Source of the DNA: Acidobacteriota bacterium
GTDB taxonomy: Bacteria > Acidobacteriota > UBA6911
Assembly: GCA_012729555.1 (NCBI GenBank)
Contig: JAAYCX010000097.1
Location: forward strand, 46,462-110,461
Direction: 5' to 3'
DNA: 64,000 bases
The first letter of the stretch is position 1. Every line of letters starts with the position of its first letter. The position numbers and the translations under genes were made by a program. Of the stretch, positions 37,680-48,653 are shown one piece after another. The notes under the pieces were generated by a model, which did not search any database, had not been told where the DNA came from, and saw nothing but the letters and a program-made list of their open reading frames with translations.

Positions 37680-38957
37680 CTATCCCGCTCTCCGCACACT
37701 CACCGCGGTGCTCCGCAGGATCCAGGCGGTCGCGAGCACGGCCAGCGCGAGCACGACCCACACCAGGCGCTGCCCCTCCGGGGCTCTCTCCGGCGGCCGG
37801 TCTCTCCCGGTCAGTTCCACCGGGGATACCCTGGCCAGGGTCCGGACGTCCAGGGAAGCGAGCGCCCGCGCCGACTCGTAGCGCGGCGCGGGGGCCGAGG
37901 CGTTTCCCGCGTAGAGGCGGAAGCGCGACTGGCCCGCCGGCTCGAAGACGAGATAGACGGGGGCGGCATAAGCCGTCACGCCGGCCACTTCCAGCGGGGG
38001 GCCGTCGCGGCTTTCGATCTCGATCCTGAGGTAACGGAATCTCGAGGGGACGGCGAGGCCGAGCGACAGCTCCCCCCGGACATCGCGGCGGATCACCCCC
38101 TCCCCCAGCCGCTCCCAGGGAGTCGCCACCCGCCGCTCCTTGCCGTATTCGCCGCTTTCGAACCGGACCCTCTCGGCCCGCTCCAGGCTGTTGCGCCCGG
38201 AAACGACGCACCGTTTCTCGAATATCCTGCCGGGGTCGCGGCCGAGCAGGAGCCGGAAGCGCCCGATCGACAGGTTGCGCCGTCCGAAGTCCGCCTCGAT
38301 CACCGTCGCCCCATCCTCGATCCGCGCCTCGAGCAGCGCACCGCTTACGGCCGTCTCCACCGGCTCGACCACCTGCCGGTGGACGAAGCTCACCCGCCCG
38401 ATTTCGGGCGGGCCGGTCTCCTCCGGCATCTTCTGCACGGAAAGGCGCAGGTAGCGATAGGTGTTGAGGCCGATGTCGAAAGTCTCGAAACGCCGCTCGG
38501 GCGCCGTCCCCGCCGCCATCGCCCACCCCTCGGGCAGGAGCGTGCTCCAGGCCTCGAGCGTGTCGCTCCCCTCGATCTGGACCCGACGGCGGAAACCGTC
38601 CCCCTCCGTCGGGACCGTGATCCGGTTCTTTTCCACCGGGGCCCCGAAATCGACCGTGACCCGGCTGGTGGCGCCATCGGGATATTCCCGGTTCAGCACG
38701 GTCCCGGCGCGGACGGTCTCGACCGACCGGCCGGCGTCGTGGACGACCGCGTAGGGGACCTCGACACCGCGCTCGTCCGTTATGCGCAAATCCGAAAGGT
38801 CCCCCTTTTCGCAGCGGTCGAGGTTCTGCGGGGACAATACCAGGGCGGCGAAGCCCGCCTCGGGCGCCTCGAGGGCGGCGTGATATCTCCACTCCCCGAA
38901 GTCCCCGGCCGCGGCGGCCGTGCCGGCGCCGAAGATGAACAGCAGTACGAAGATCAT
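37680..38957 (-). CDS. DUF3999 exported membrane protein
   Basis: A 425-residue protein with an N-terminal signal (about 1-18), a large beta-rich periplasmic part and a single C-terminal helix (about 395-415) with a short Arg-rich tail. It matches DUF3999, a family of unknown function nearly always encoded next to DUF2339. Its start overlaps the DUF2339 stop by four bases (ATGA), so translation is coupled. The two may form an envelope complex; this is inference from constant pairing. Confidence 0.85.
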   Translation of the reverse strand: MIFVLLFIFGAGTAAAAGDFGEWRYHAALEAPEAGFAALVLSPQNLDRCEKGDLSDLRITDERGVEVPYAVVHDAGRSVETVRAGTVLNREYPDGATSRVTVDFGAPVEKNRITVPTEGDGFRRRVQIEGSDTLEAWSTLLPEGWAMAAGTAPERRFETFDIGLNTYRYLRLSVQKMPEETGPPEIGRVSFVHRQVVEPVETAVSGALLEARIEDGATVIEADFGRRNLSIGRFRLLLGRDPGRIFEKRCVVSGRNSLERAERVRFESGEYGKERRVATPWERLGEGVIRRDVRGELSLGLAVPSRFRYLRIEIESRDGPPLEVAGVTAYAAPVYLVFEPAGQSRFRLYAGNASAPAPRYESARALASLDVRTLARVSPVELTGRDRPPERAPEGQRLVWVVLALAVLATAWILRSTAVSVRRAG

Positions 38958-41209
38958 GAATCCTCCCGAGTATCCGGTTCCAGGTCCCCGGCGCGCCGTC
39001 GTTCGCGCCGGCTGTAGGCGTAGGAGCAGGCCATCAGAAGCGCGCCCAGGGCCAGGAACGAAACGACCCGCCAGATCTGCCGCACCTCGGCCATATCCAC
39101 AAACACCACCTTCAGGAGCGTGAGCCCGAGCAGGGCGAGCGCGAACCACCGCCAGGCCGGCAGGCTGCGGGAGATGCCGGCGGCCAGCAGGGCCGTGGCC
39201 CAAAAGGCCCAGGCGACCGAAATGAGAGCCATTTTCAACCAGCCCCGGCTCGCTTCCGTCCACGCGCCGGGATACGCCCCCTGGCCCAGTTCCGCGGCGA
39301 CCAGGACGGCCACGAGGAAGTGGGCCCCCAGTTCGAGCGCGGTTCTCCGCTTCCCCCCCGGCTCCATCCGGGAAGCGAGGAGGTAGACGCCCGCCGGCAG
39401 GAGGAGCGCGGCCCAGAAGACCGGGTTGAGGAATACGATGGAATCCCGGTGGTGCAGGTCGGCCAGCAGGGCGAGCCACGCCAGGCCGAGAACACCGTAA
39501 TGCACCGCGGAAAGCGCCTCGAGCCGCGCCGACACCCTCTTTCGCAGCAGCCACAGCCAGGGGAAGGCGGCCCAGAGGACGCACAGCACGATCGTGCGTC
39601 CGTCGCGCAGGGCGTCCGCGTCCCCGCCCGCCCCGATCCGGCCCCGGAACCACGCCCACGCCTCGGCGCTCAACAGAAGGATCAGCATGAAGCTGGCCGC
39701 GACCTGGAGCGCGGTCCCGGCCGCCGCCCGCGCGCCCTGCCCGGCCCCGCCGGACCCATACCGGCGTCCGACCAGGAACCAGGACACTGCCACCCCCAGC
39801 CAGGCTGCAAAGACGGGGTTGGCCGCCGGGACGAACACGCCGGTGTGAAAGACGCCGCCGGTCAGCCCGACCCAGGGTCCCGCCAGCAGGCAGAAGGCGG
39901 CCGCACCTTCGAGCACCGCGGCGCGCGCGCGGATTCCGATGCCGGCGAAGACGACGCCGGCCAGGGCCCAGGCGAGCATGGCGCCCTCGGCCCGAAGGAC
40001 CGCGGGGATCACGACGAGGAGCGACCCGGCGGCAAGACCGAGGAGGGTCGATTCCAGCGGCGGCGAGGACGCCCGCCTCGACCGGGCCGCCCGCAGCGCG
40101 ACGAGGGCCGCGAGCGACAATCCGCAGAGCGAGAGTCCGAGCGCCGCCTCGTGTCGCTGCACCAGGAGGTCCCACAAAAACCAGAGTCCCGAGACATGGG
40201 CCGCGGCCGCGACGACACATTCTTCCGGGCGGACGCCCTTGCGGTGCCGCACCCCCCGGCAGAGCGCGGCGGCGACAAACAGGATCACGAGCCCCGCCGC
40301 CCCGGTCACGGCGGTCCCCAGCCGGTCGGGAGCATAAAAGCGGACATACCATCCGGCGTAGTGGGCCAGGCTCAAGACGAAACCGAGCGGTACGATCCCG
40401 CGCCAGCCGCAGAGGACGGAGACCCCGGCCGAAGCCGCGGCGAGGATCGCGAGGTAGGCGAAGAGGATCTCCGCCTGGTCCTCCCCGGTCGAAAGGAGCC
40501 AGGGGGTGAGATAGGCGCAGAGGAGCCCGAGATAGGCGAGCACCGGGGCGCGCCGCGCCACCGCCAGCAGGACGGTGAAGAGCGCGAACCAGCAGAGGAG
40601 GCCGAAGGTGGCCGCCCGGCCGCCGAAATCATAGAACTTGTAGCTGAGGAAGGTGGTCAGAAAGAGCGCGCCGCACCCCGCCGCGGAGACCGACTGGGAC
40701 AGGAGCGGGTGAAACCGCCTCAGGCGCAGTTCGCCCAGCCAGAGCAGGGAGACGCCGATCCCCATCCCGATCGTCACTCGCCCGGCGGGGCCGATCCAGC
40801 CCCGGTCGTAGAGGAACTTGAGCAGGAAGGCGGTGCCGGCGAGCGTCACTAGGGCCCCCACCCAGTTGAGCCAGCGGGTCCCCACCATCCGCTCCAGGGC
40901 GTCGAGCCGCTCCGCCCGGGTCTTCACCGGCCGGACCGGCGTCGCCGCCGGAGTCGGCTTCAGCGTGGGCGTCGCCGCCGGAATCGGCTTCGGCGCGGGC
41001 GTCTCCGCCCGGGGGGCGGCCGCTGCGGGCTCGGCCGCGACAGGGGCAGCCGCCCGGGTTTCCATTCCCCCGGCCGACAGGCGAGCCTTCAGGCCCCCCA
41101 GTTCCGCCTCGATCCGCGACAGGGCCACCCGGGTCCTGATGACGGAAACAAAACAGAAGAGGGTGATGCCTATCCAGGAAAGAAGGACGCACAGGAGCAA
41201 GACCACCAT
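38954..41209 (-). CDS. DUF2339 polytopic membrane protein
   Basis: A 751-residue protein with a first helix (1-24), a coiled segment, a Pro/Ala/Thr-rich linker (about 55-97) and then about 20 or more hydrophobic segments to the C-terminus. This is the DUF2339 family, function unknown, partner of DUF3999. The linker is encoded partly by a 30-base tandem repeat. It is 45 bases downstream of the lipoprotein gene and coupled to DUF3999. Confidence 0.85.
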   Translation of the reverse strand: MVVLLLCVLLSWIGITLFCFVSVIRTRVALSRIEAELGGLKARLSAGGMETRAAAPVAAEPAAAAPRAETPAPKPIPAATPTLKPTPAATPVRPVKTRAERLDALERMVGTRWLNWVGALVTLAGTAFLLKFLYDRGWIGPAGRVTIGMGIGVSLLWLGELRLRRFHPLLSQSVSAAGCGALFLTTFLSYKFYDFGGRAATFGLLCWFALFTVLLAVARRAPVLAYLGLLCAYLTPWLLSTGEDQAEILFAYLAILAAASAGVSVLCGWRGIVPLGFVLSLAHYAGWYVRFYAPDRLGTAVTGAAGLVILFVAAALCRGVRHRKGVRPEECVVAAAAHVSGLWFLWDLLVQRHEAALGLSLCGLSLAALVALRAARSRRASSPPLESTLLGLAAGSLLVVIPAVLRAEGAMLAWALAGVVFAGIGIRARAAVLEGAAAFCLLAGPWVGLTGGVFHTGVFVPAANPVFAAWLGVAVSWFLVGRRYGSGGAGQGARAAAGTALQVAASFMLILLLSAEAWAWFRGRIGAGGDADALRDGRTIVLCVLWAAFPWLWLLRKRVSARLEALSAVHYGVLGLAWLALLADLHHRDSIVFLNPVFWAALLLPAGVYLLASRMEPGGKRRTALELGAHFLVAVLVAAELGQGAYPGAWTEASRGWLKMALISVAWAFWATALLAAGISRSLPAWRWFALALLGLTLLKVVFVDMAEVRQIWRVVSFLALGALLMACSYAYSRRERRRAGDLEPDTREDS
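40941..41000. repeat. Two tandem 30-bp units in the DUF2339 linker
   Basis: Units 40941-40970 and 40971-41000 differ at only a few bases and encode the PAATP(x)KP(x) linker repeat. Expansion or contraction would stay in frame. Confidence 0.75.
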
Positions 41210-41254
41210 TTCGGTTTTCCTTCTGAATGCCGGCAGTATACCACACGCGCCCCG

Positions 41255-41827
41255 TCAGGGAGCCTCGGCCCGGTGCGTCATCTCGCTCGCGTCCCCGAAG
41301 GCGCCCTCCGTCCCCAGGTGTTTCAACCAGAAGGCCTGCAGTTCGCCCGTCGGCGCGGTAAGGACGATGTCGCCGTCGATCGTTTCATGGCCGAGGGCCT
41401 CCGGGTGGGCGGCCAGGAACCGCTCGAGCCAGTCCGGGTCGGGCGCCCGCATCCGGAGCGTCGGCGCGATCCGCTCGAGGTGGAGAAAAGAGTGGACGGG
41501 GAGGAAATGCAGGTCGTGGATCAGGTTTCCCCTCGCATCCGGGCCCACCGGGACCAGGTCCAGGAAGAAGACGTCCCCGATTTTCGCCAGCCCGGACCGG
41601 AAGTCCCCCCGCCGCCCCTCCTCGTCCGTGTGGACGAAGAGATAGCCGTTCGCCCCCTCGCGGGAGAATGTCCAGACCTCCTTCGAGCCGGCCTCGGACC
41701 ATTCCCCCAGCAGCGCCGGCTCGAACACCAGGTCCCGCTCCATGTAGATCGGGTGGAGCGACCGCACGAAACACCCCGAACCCAGCACCAGGACAAAAAA
41801 GAGGAAGACCGCAAGCGTTTTCTGCAT
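41255..41827 (-). CDS. Lipoprotein of unknown function
   Basis: A 190-residue protein with signal peptide and lipobox VLGSGC (Cys near residue 18), so it is probably lipid-anchored. The remaining sequence is beta-rich, with LLGEWSEAGSKEVWTF and later HLERIAPTLRM, and no recognised catalytic motif. The start at 41827 has GGGGGTGA upstream. It is the first gene of a leftward run through DUF2339, DUF3999, the NtrC-type regulator, alpha-2-macroglobulin and PBP1C, which supports an envelope role. Confidence 0.75.
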   Translation of the reverse strand: MQKTLAVFLFFVLVLGSGCFVRSLHPIYMERDLVFEPALLGEWSEAGSKEVWTFSREGANGYLFVHTDEEGRRGDFRSGLAKIGDVFFLDLVPVGPDARGNLIHDLHFLPVHSFLHLERIAPTLRMRAPDPDWLERFLAAHPEALGHETIDGDIVLTAPTGELQAFWLKHLGTEGAFGDASEMTHRAEAP

Positions 41828-41846
41828 GACCGTCACCCCCTTTGAA

Positions 41847-41874
41847 TTGAACGCGATGTTCCTTCCAGTATAAG
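41847..41874 (+). promoter_or_regulatory. Promoter of the GT8 glycosyltransferase gene
   Basis: TTGAAC (41847-41852) and TATAAG (41869-41874) are 16 bases apart, about 35 bases before the glycosyltransferase start. The complementary strand has TATACT nearby and may serve the divergent lipoprotein. Confidence 0.55.
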
Positions 41875-41909
41875 GCGCGAGGGGGTTCATTTGAATCGCA
41901 ATTTTGTAT

Positions 41910-42926
41910 ATGATGGCTCCCGTGAACAGCGCCGGTCCTTTCAACGAACCGTCCCGGGAGGCCGCCCCGGCCACCCCGGTCGCCGTGGCCTTCATCTGCG
42001 ACCGCCATTACGTGGTCCCCACCGCGGTCGCGATCGCCTCCCTCCTGCACCACCGCCACCGGGACACCCGCTATGAGATTTACATCGTCGCCGCCGACCC
42101 TTCGGCCGACCTCGGCATCCTCGGCGCTTTCGACGCTCCGGGCGCCACCATTCACCTCGTCGAGGCCCCGGCGGGGAAATACGCCGGCCTCCCCGACGCC
42201 TTCCACGTGACGAGCGCCGCCTGCCTGAAGTTCGACCTGCCGCATCTGCTCCCGCACCTGGACAAGGTGCTCTACCTCGACGGCGACGTCCTGGTCCGGG
42301 AAGACCTCCGCGCCCTGTACGAGACCGGGCTCGGGGACCGCCCGGCGGCGGCCGTGAGGGACATCGGCCTCGACGACAACGCGCTCGGCATCCCCGATTA
42401 CTTCAACGCCGGGGTCATGCTCCTGAACCTGAAACAATTGCGGGAGGAGGGGGCGCCGGCGGCCCTGGAGGAGATGCGCCGGACGAGGACCGACCTGACC
42501 TACATGGACCAGGACTGCTCGAACATCCTCTTCGCCGGCAGGGTGCGCCTGCTGCCGATGCGGTACAACTGCTTTTACAGCATCTTCCTGCGCCTGAAAC
42601 GCCGCTACCCCGTCCGGCGCATCAACCGCTTCTTCGGGACCTCCTACCCCACCCTGGAAGCCCTCGGCGAGGATGCGGCCATCCTCCACCTGGCCGGCCA
42701 CGACAAGCCCTGGCTCTATTTCGACAGCGTCTCGACCCCCCTCTGGGACCGCTACCGCGCGCTCTCCCCGGCCAGCTCCTTCAGGTTGCGCCGCCGCTCC
42801 ATCCGCCTGCGCCCGATCGGCACCTTCGCCCGCTACCTGCACCGGCACGGCCCCGCGGCCGCCGCCGGCCTGGCGCGCCGGAAACTGCTCGCCCTCCTGC
42901 GCCCCTCCTCCCCTGCACGCGGGTAG
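41910..42926 (+). CDS. Glycosyltransferase family 8
   Basis: A 338-residue GT8 enzyme, related to lipopolysaccharide galactosyl/glucosyltransferases. The nucleotide-sugar and metal site is YLDGDVLV (DxD-type), followed by DYFNAGVMLLNL and the C-terminal HLAGHDKPW, all hallmarks of the family. It transfers a hexose from UDP-sugar with retention of configuration, probably to a surface glycan. It stands alone, with no other glycan genes nearby. No clear ribosome site precedes either ATG (41910, 41913); a TTG at 41904 is also in frame. Confidence 0.88.
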   Translation: MMAPVNSAGPFNEPSREAAPATPVAVAFICDRHYVVPTAVAIASLLHHRHRDTRYEIYIVAADPSADLGILGAFDAPGATIHLVEAPAGKYAGLPDAFHVTSAACLKFDLPHLLPHLDKVLYLDGDVLVREDLRALYETGLGDRPAAAVRDIGLDDNALGIPDYFNAGVMLLNLKQLREEGAPAALEEMRRTRTDLTYMDQDCSNILFAGRVRLLPMRYNCFYSIFLRLKRRYPVRRINRFFGTSYPTLEALGEDAAILHLAGHDKPWLYFDSVSTPLWDRYRALSPASSFRLRRRSIRLRPIGTFARYLHRHGPAAAAGLARRKLLALLRPSSPARG

Positions 42927-43139
42927 CAGTCTCCTGCCGGCATGAGCCCTACCGGGGCATAAGGAGGAGCTGTTTTCTCTGCTGATGGATCGCTTGAAAT
43001 CGTCGGGTAACTCGGGGAGTATTCCGCCGGCAAAAGGCGCTGGTTCCACCCAATCTCTTGTCTTTCCCGGGCCGCCACGCAGGACACCGATCCCGGTGCT
43101 TGAAATCGGTGTCATGCGTAAAATCGGTGGCCGGCAGAG

Positions 43140-44021
43140 TCAGTACTCCGCCCCGTTCTCCCAGCCGGATTTCGTGCCCGGCGGAACGGTTTCACAATAA
43201 GCCTCGGCGGCGTGCATCTTGCCGTCGAAGATCTTGAAGGAGTGCCACACGTCCAGTTCCCCCTGGCCCGAGAAGAGGGAGCCGGGGCCGAAGTTCATCC
43301 TCACCGCCACCACCCCCAGTTCCTCGTCGACCGCCATGACCCGGTACCGGATTCCCGCCAGTCTCGGGATCGTCTGGGTCTTCATCACGTCGCAGCCCTT
43401 GAAGAAGGTGCAGCCCGGGCCGGCCATGAGGTTCCCGTTTTCATAGCGGTAGGCATGGGGCACCATGGGGGAATCGACCTTGACGAAGCTTCCCACCTTC
43501 AGCCCCTCCGGGTAGGTGACGGCGATCTTGATCATCTCTTCACGGGTGTTCAGCCGGCCCTTTTCCGGTTTGGCCAGCATCTCCGGGCGGACCGTCTTGA
43601 GGTTGTCCGGGTTGAACAGCATCCCCTCCTCCCTGTTCATCACGGCCGTGCTCTCGATTTCGGTGATTTTGTTGTCGGCGACCTTCAGTCTCACCACATA
43701 GAGAATCGGGGCGTTGTTCTCTTCCAGCACCAGGAAGGAGACCGCAACACCCTGGCGGACATCCAGGATGTCCCTGCGGTACCGGGTCGGTTTCAGGTCT
43801 TTCTTCCACATGCCTTCGCCCGGCTTCAATTCCTTGGTGTCTTCGGTGAACCTGGCATCGGCGGCCAGGGGCAGGGCGCCCGGATTTTTGGCCAGAAGCG
43901 CGTCGACATACCCGGTGACGAACCCGGCAAGGCACTCCCGGTCGCACGGCGCCGCCTGCGTGGCAACGGGCAAAGCCATCATCAGCAGTGCGCAGATAAC
44001 GAGGGTGTTTCTCCTGATCAT
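43140..44021 (-). CDS. Secreted DUF8021-like protein
   Basis: A 293-residue protein with a signal peptide (about 1-23, ending QAA). The mature start PCDRECLAGFVTGYVDALLAKNPGALPLAADARFTED resembles a family (DUF8021-like, with NTF2-like character) that occurs in secreted bacterial and fungal proteins. A second Cys pair (CTFFKGC) lies near residue 205-211. The function is unknown. The start at 44021 has AAGGAGG just upstream. It is divergent from the Tat-exported flavoprotein and may be co-regulated with it. Confidence 0.65.
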   Translation of the reverse strand: MIRRNTLVICALLMMALPVATQAAPCDRECLAGFVTGYVDALLAKNPGALPLAADARFTEDTKELKPGEGMWKKDLKPTRYRRDILDVRQGVAVSFLVLEENNAPILYVVRLKVADNKITEIESTAVMNREEGMLFNPDNLKTVRPEMLAKPEKGRLNTREEMIKIAVTYPEGLKVGSFVKVDSPMVPHAYRYENGNLMAGPGCTFFKGCDVMKTQTIPRLAGIRYRVMAVDEELGVVAVRMNFGPGSLFSGQGELDVWHSFKIFDGKMHAAEAYCETVPPGTKSGWENGAEY

Positions 44022-44162
44022 TCCATCCTCCTTGGAAAGGTTTCCTGGATAAAGCCGGTACAGCATAACCCAAAAAGCCAGGTTTCAAATGTCAAATGTT
44101 GCCGTTTCCAAATGATAGCAGGCACGTCACATAATAGCTGTCACATCCTTGTGCCAAATTTC

Positions 44163-44190
44163 TTGACAAGGCGTTGACGACTTCTATAGC
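44163..44190 (+). promoter_or_regulatory. Promoter of the Tat flavoprotein gene
   Basis: TTGACA (44163-44168) and TATAGC (44185-44190) are 16 bases apart, giving a leader of about 120 bases before the start at 44320. The 298-base divergent region holds no gene. It contains several related AAATG/TCAAATG segments near 44085-44120 that could be half-sites. Confidence 0.55.
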
Positions 44191-44319
44191 CTGCTGTCCA
44201 AGCGGGAAAAACGACCTGCACGCCGCCGCAAGGGGCCGACGCCGCCGAAGCAGAGTGATGATGGTGCCTTTTTCGCAGGGGACCCCGTCCTTGGAAACCA
44301 TTCGGAAAGGGAGGGAATC

Positions 44320-45876
44320 ATGCATACAACGAGAAGACTCTTCCTCAAAACCACCGCCACGGGAATAGGCTCGGCCGCGCTGGCGGGAATCAAAGCCGTG
44401 GAAGCGGGCGTCGTGGAAGCGGATCAGATCAGGGAGTGGGACCTTGAAGCCGGGGTCGTGGTTTTGGGCCTCGGCGCGGCCGGTCTCATGACCGCGATCA
44501 CGGCCCGTGACCGCGGGGAGGACGTTTTGATCCTGGAGAAAGCGCCCGAGGCTCACGCCGGCGGCAATACGAGGGTCAGCGGCCAGGGCTGGTGGTGTCC
44601 TCCCGATTCGGACAAGGCCGTCACCTACCAGATGGCCATGAGTGACGGCTACCCCATCCCGGACGATGTAGCCAGGGCCTTCCATGAACACTCCATCCAG
44701 GTGACCGAATGGATCACGAAAATGGGCATGGATGTAAGAACGATGCCCACCCAGGGCGAGTACCCGGAATTTCCGGGCGGCGCCGGAAACGTCTGCTGGT
44801 CCGCCGAGGGGAACGGGTTTCAACGCCTGTGGCTCCTCATGATGGAAAACGCTCTCCGGAAGCCAGGGATCCGGGTTCAGTACGAGACACCCGGGGTGGA
44901 ACTGATCCGGGACGTCAAAACCGGAGAGGTCCGGGGGGTGATCGCCGAAAGGGGGGGGAAGAGAATCTATGTCAAGGCCAGGAAGGCCGTGGTTCTCTGC
45001 ACGGGTGGTTTTGAAAACAACCAGGAGATGATCCGCGATTACCTCGGCATGCCCTACGCCTATCCCAAGGGGAGCCCATACAACACCGGCGACGGGATCC
45101 GCATGGCGATGGCCGTCGGCGCCGATCTCTGGCACATGGACAATCAGGCGGGACCCGACTTCAATTTCAGGATTCCGGGGAAGGATTGGGCTTTCGGATA
45201 CAATTTCGCCCCCCCGGGAAACGGCTGGATCTGGGTCGCGAAAGACGCCACCCGGTTTACCAACGAGACCTATTTCACCAAGCACGGCAAAATCCCCTTC
45301 CACGGCATCTACATCCACGTGCCCACCCCCCTTCCCGTCCACCTGGTCTTCGACGAGCCGATGAGAAAGAGCGGACCGCTGTACCCGAAGAATTATTTCT
45401 TCTGCTGGTGGGCGCAGATAGAAAAATACGACTGGAGCGCCGACAACCTGGCGGAAATAGAAAAGGGCTGGATCCTCAAGGCGGACACCCTGAAGGAACT
45501 GGCCGCGAAAATCGGGAAGGATCCCGAGGCCCTCGAGAAAACCGTGGCCGCCTGGAACAAGGCCTGCGCGGAGAAGAACGACGCGGAATACGGCCGCGAC
45601 CCCAAAAGGATGGCGCCGATTCAAACGCCCCCCTTCTACGCCGCGGAGTTCGTCCCGGCATTCACCAACACGCAGGGAGGGCCGAGGCGCAACGCCAGGG
45701 CCCAGGTGCTCGATACGAATCGCAAACCGATACCCAGGCTCTATTCCGGCGGGGAACTGGGGGCGATCTACAGCTGGGGGTACCAGGGCGGCGGCAACAT
45801 CCTGGAGTGCATCGTCTTCGGTCATATCGCAGGGGAGCAGGTTGCGGCGGAAAAGCCCTGGAGTCAGCGTCCATAA
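44320..45876 (+). CDS. Tat-exported FAD-dependent reductase/dehydrogenase
   Basis: A 518-residue flavoprotein of the fumarate reductase/3-ketosteroid dehydrogenase superfamily. A twin-arginine signal (TTRRLFLKT) marks it for folded export. FAD binding is shown by GLGAAGLMTAITA (50-62), an acidic residue at 73 and GGNTRVSG (81-88); the C-terminal part has SGGELGAIYSWGYQGGGNI. Relatives reduce or dehydrogenate unsaturated acids, urocanate or steroids in the periplasm. No heme-binding motif is present, so electrons must come from a separate protein. AAAGGGAGGGA precedes the start. It is followed by an esterase and a methyltransferase on the same strand. Confidence 0.88.
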   Translation: MHTTRRLFLKTTATGIGSAALAGIKAVEAGVVEADQIREWDLEAGVVVLGLGAAGLMTAITARDRGEDVLILEKAPEAHAGGNTRVSGQGWWCPPDSDKAVTYQMAMSDGYPIPDDVARAFHEHSIQVTEWITKMGMDVRTMPTQGEYPEFPGGAGNVCWSAEGNGFQRLWLLMMENALRKPGIRVQYETPGVELIRDVKTGEVRGVIAERGGKRIYVKARKAVVLCTGGFENNQEMIRDYLGMPYAYPKGSPYNTGDGIRMAMAVGADLWHMDNQAGPDFNFRIPGKDWAFGYNFAPPGNGWIWVAKDATRFTNETYFTKHGKIPFHGIYIHVPTPLPVHLVFDEPMRKSGPLYPKNYFFCWWAQIEKYDWSADNLAEIEKGWILKADTLKELAAKIGKDPEALEKTVAAWNKACAEKNDAEYGRDPKRMAPIQTPPFYAAEFVPAFTNTQGGPRRNARAQVLDTNRKPIPRLYSGGELGAIYSWGYQGGGNILECIVFGHIAGEQVAAEKPWSQRP

Positions 45877-45884
45877 CGCCGTAA

Positions 45885-47345
<1,461 letters not shown>

Positions 47346-47352
47346 CCAGGGA

Positions 47353-47394
47353 GAGGGGGGCTTTCTGAAAAAGCCCTCCTCCATTGATGTTTTC
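47353..47394 (+). terminator. Terminator-like hairpin after the esterase gene
   Basis: A twelve-pair stem (47353-47364 with 47370-47381, containing one G-T pair) with a five-base loop starts 8 bases after the esterase stop. A TTTT run follows, but only about nine bases after the stem, so termination may be partial. Confidence 0.55.
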
Positions 47395-47483
47395 CGCCCG
47401 GTCCCGTGGTATTCTGCGCCCCTCGAGAAGGAGCAAACCGCCATCCGATGGCTACCAACGGAAATTTTCATAAGGAACCGACC

Positions 47484-48566
47484 ATGGCAGTGCCCAAATT
47501 CGATCCCAAGGAAATGGAAGTCAGAGAGGAGATCCCCGCATCCCCTTTCATGCCTGCGCGAAAAATCTACAGCTATCCTGTTTCACCCAGGGAAGCGGTG
47601 AGAGGCCTGCTGAGAAGAGAACCGGTCTGGCAGGTCTCGGACATGATCGAGACCCGTCTGCTCAGCCCGAGAATTCTCCCGGACGCGATCGCCCGTTCGT
47701 TTGTTTTTGAAGCCGATCCCTTTGACCCGAATACGGGCGGCGGACCGGACATGTTTGGAATGATATGGGAGTATGTCCCCGTGGCCGGCGGCTCCATGAT
47801 CCGTCCCGGCAAGCCGTTTATGGAGGACTTCAATGAATGGCCGGACAAGATCGTCTGGCCCGACATCGAGGCCTGGGACTGGGAAGGGAGCGCCAGGGCC
47901 AACGCCTCCTATCTTGATGACGGCAAATTCAACGTCTGCTGGTTCATGACGGGCTGGTACGAGAGGCTGATCACCTTCATGGAATTCGAAAACGCGGCCG
48001 TGGCCATGATCGACGAAGACCAGAAGGATGCCATCAAGGCCTTCTTCGACAAGGCGACCGATCTATACATAAAAATCTTCGATAAATTCTGCACCCATTT
48101 CCCGGCGCTCGACGGGTTCTGCATCCATGACGACTGGGGCTCGCAGAAAGAGACCTTTTTTTCTCCCTCCGTAGTCGGTGAAATGATCGTTCCCTACATG
48201 AAGAGGGTGACGGATTTCCTGCACTCGAAAGGCAAATACTGCGATCTGCACAGCTGCGGGCAGCTGATGAAACAGGTTCCGAACATAATAGCCGCGGGCT
48301 GGGATTCATGGTGCCCGCAGGCCATGAACGATACCCATAAGATCTATGCGCTGTTTGGTGACAAACTGCTCATAGGCGTGATGCCCGATTCCTTCGATCC
48401 GGCGACCTCGACGGAAGAAGAGCAGCGGGAGGCGGCGAGGAGATACGCGGACAGGTTCTGCAATCCGCAAAAGCCTTCCTATTTCAACCTGAATGCCCTG
48501 AACCTGTCCACCCCGGCCTTCTGCGAGGAGCTGTACCGGCGATCGAGGATGAATTACGGCGGGTGA
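47484..48566 (+). CDS. UroD-family methyltransferase-like protein (HxCG type)
   Basis: A 360-residue protein of the uroporphyrinogen decarboxylase superfamily. It carries HSCG (256-259), the zinc-ligand motif of corrinoid-dependent methyltransferases such as MtbA/MtaA, and Cys326 could be the third ligand. The DDWGSQ segment (216-221) also fits the methyltransferase branch, including O-demethylase enzymes. True UroD active-site Arg residues are not evident, so heme synthesis is unlikely. No corrinoid protein gene is in the window. The start at 47484 has AAGGA seven bases upstream; 12 more residues are possible from 47448. Confidence 0.78.
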   Translation: MAVPKFDPKEMEVREEIPASPFMPARKIYSYPVSPREAVRGLLRREPVWQVSDMIETRLLSPRILPDAIARSFVFEADPFDPNTGGGPDMFGMIWEYVPVAGGSMIRPGKPFMEDFNEWPDKIVWPDIEAWDWEGSARANASYLDDGKFNVCWFMTGWYERLITFMEFENAAVAMIDEDQKDAIKAFFDKATDLYIKIFDKFCTHFPALDGFCIHDDWGSQKETFFSPSVVGEMIVPYMKRVTDFLHSKGKYCDLHSCGQLMKQVPNIIAAGWDSWCPQAMNDTHKIYALFGDKLLIGVMPDSFDPATSTEEEQREAARRYADRFCNPQKPSYFNLNALNLSTPAFCEELYRRSRMNYGG

Positions 48567-48653
48567 CAAACGGATCCCCCGCAACAAGCCTGGGCGGCCG
48601 GGTACCTTCCCCGCTGCCGGCGCCGGCCCGGCCCGGCCCGCGGAAAGGGTGAG

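Noticed and set aside
42985..43200. A 71-codon plus-strand open frame between the GT8 and DUF8021-like genes
   Set aside because: No family resemblance; the purine-rich stretch before it is 17 bases away, and its end overlaps a supported gene on the other strand. The gap 42927-43139 is left as empty.
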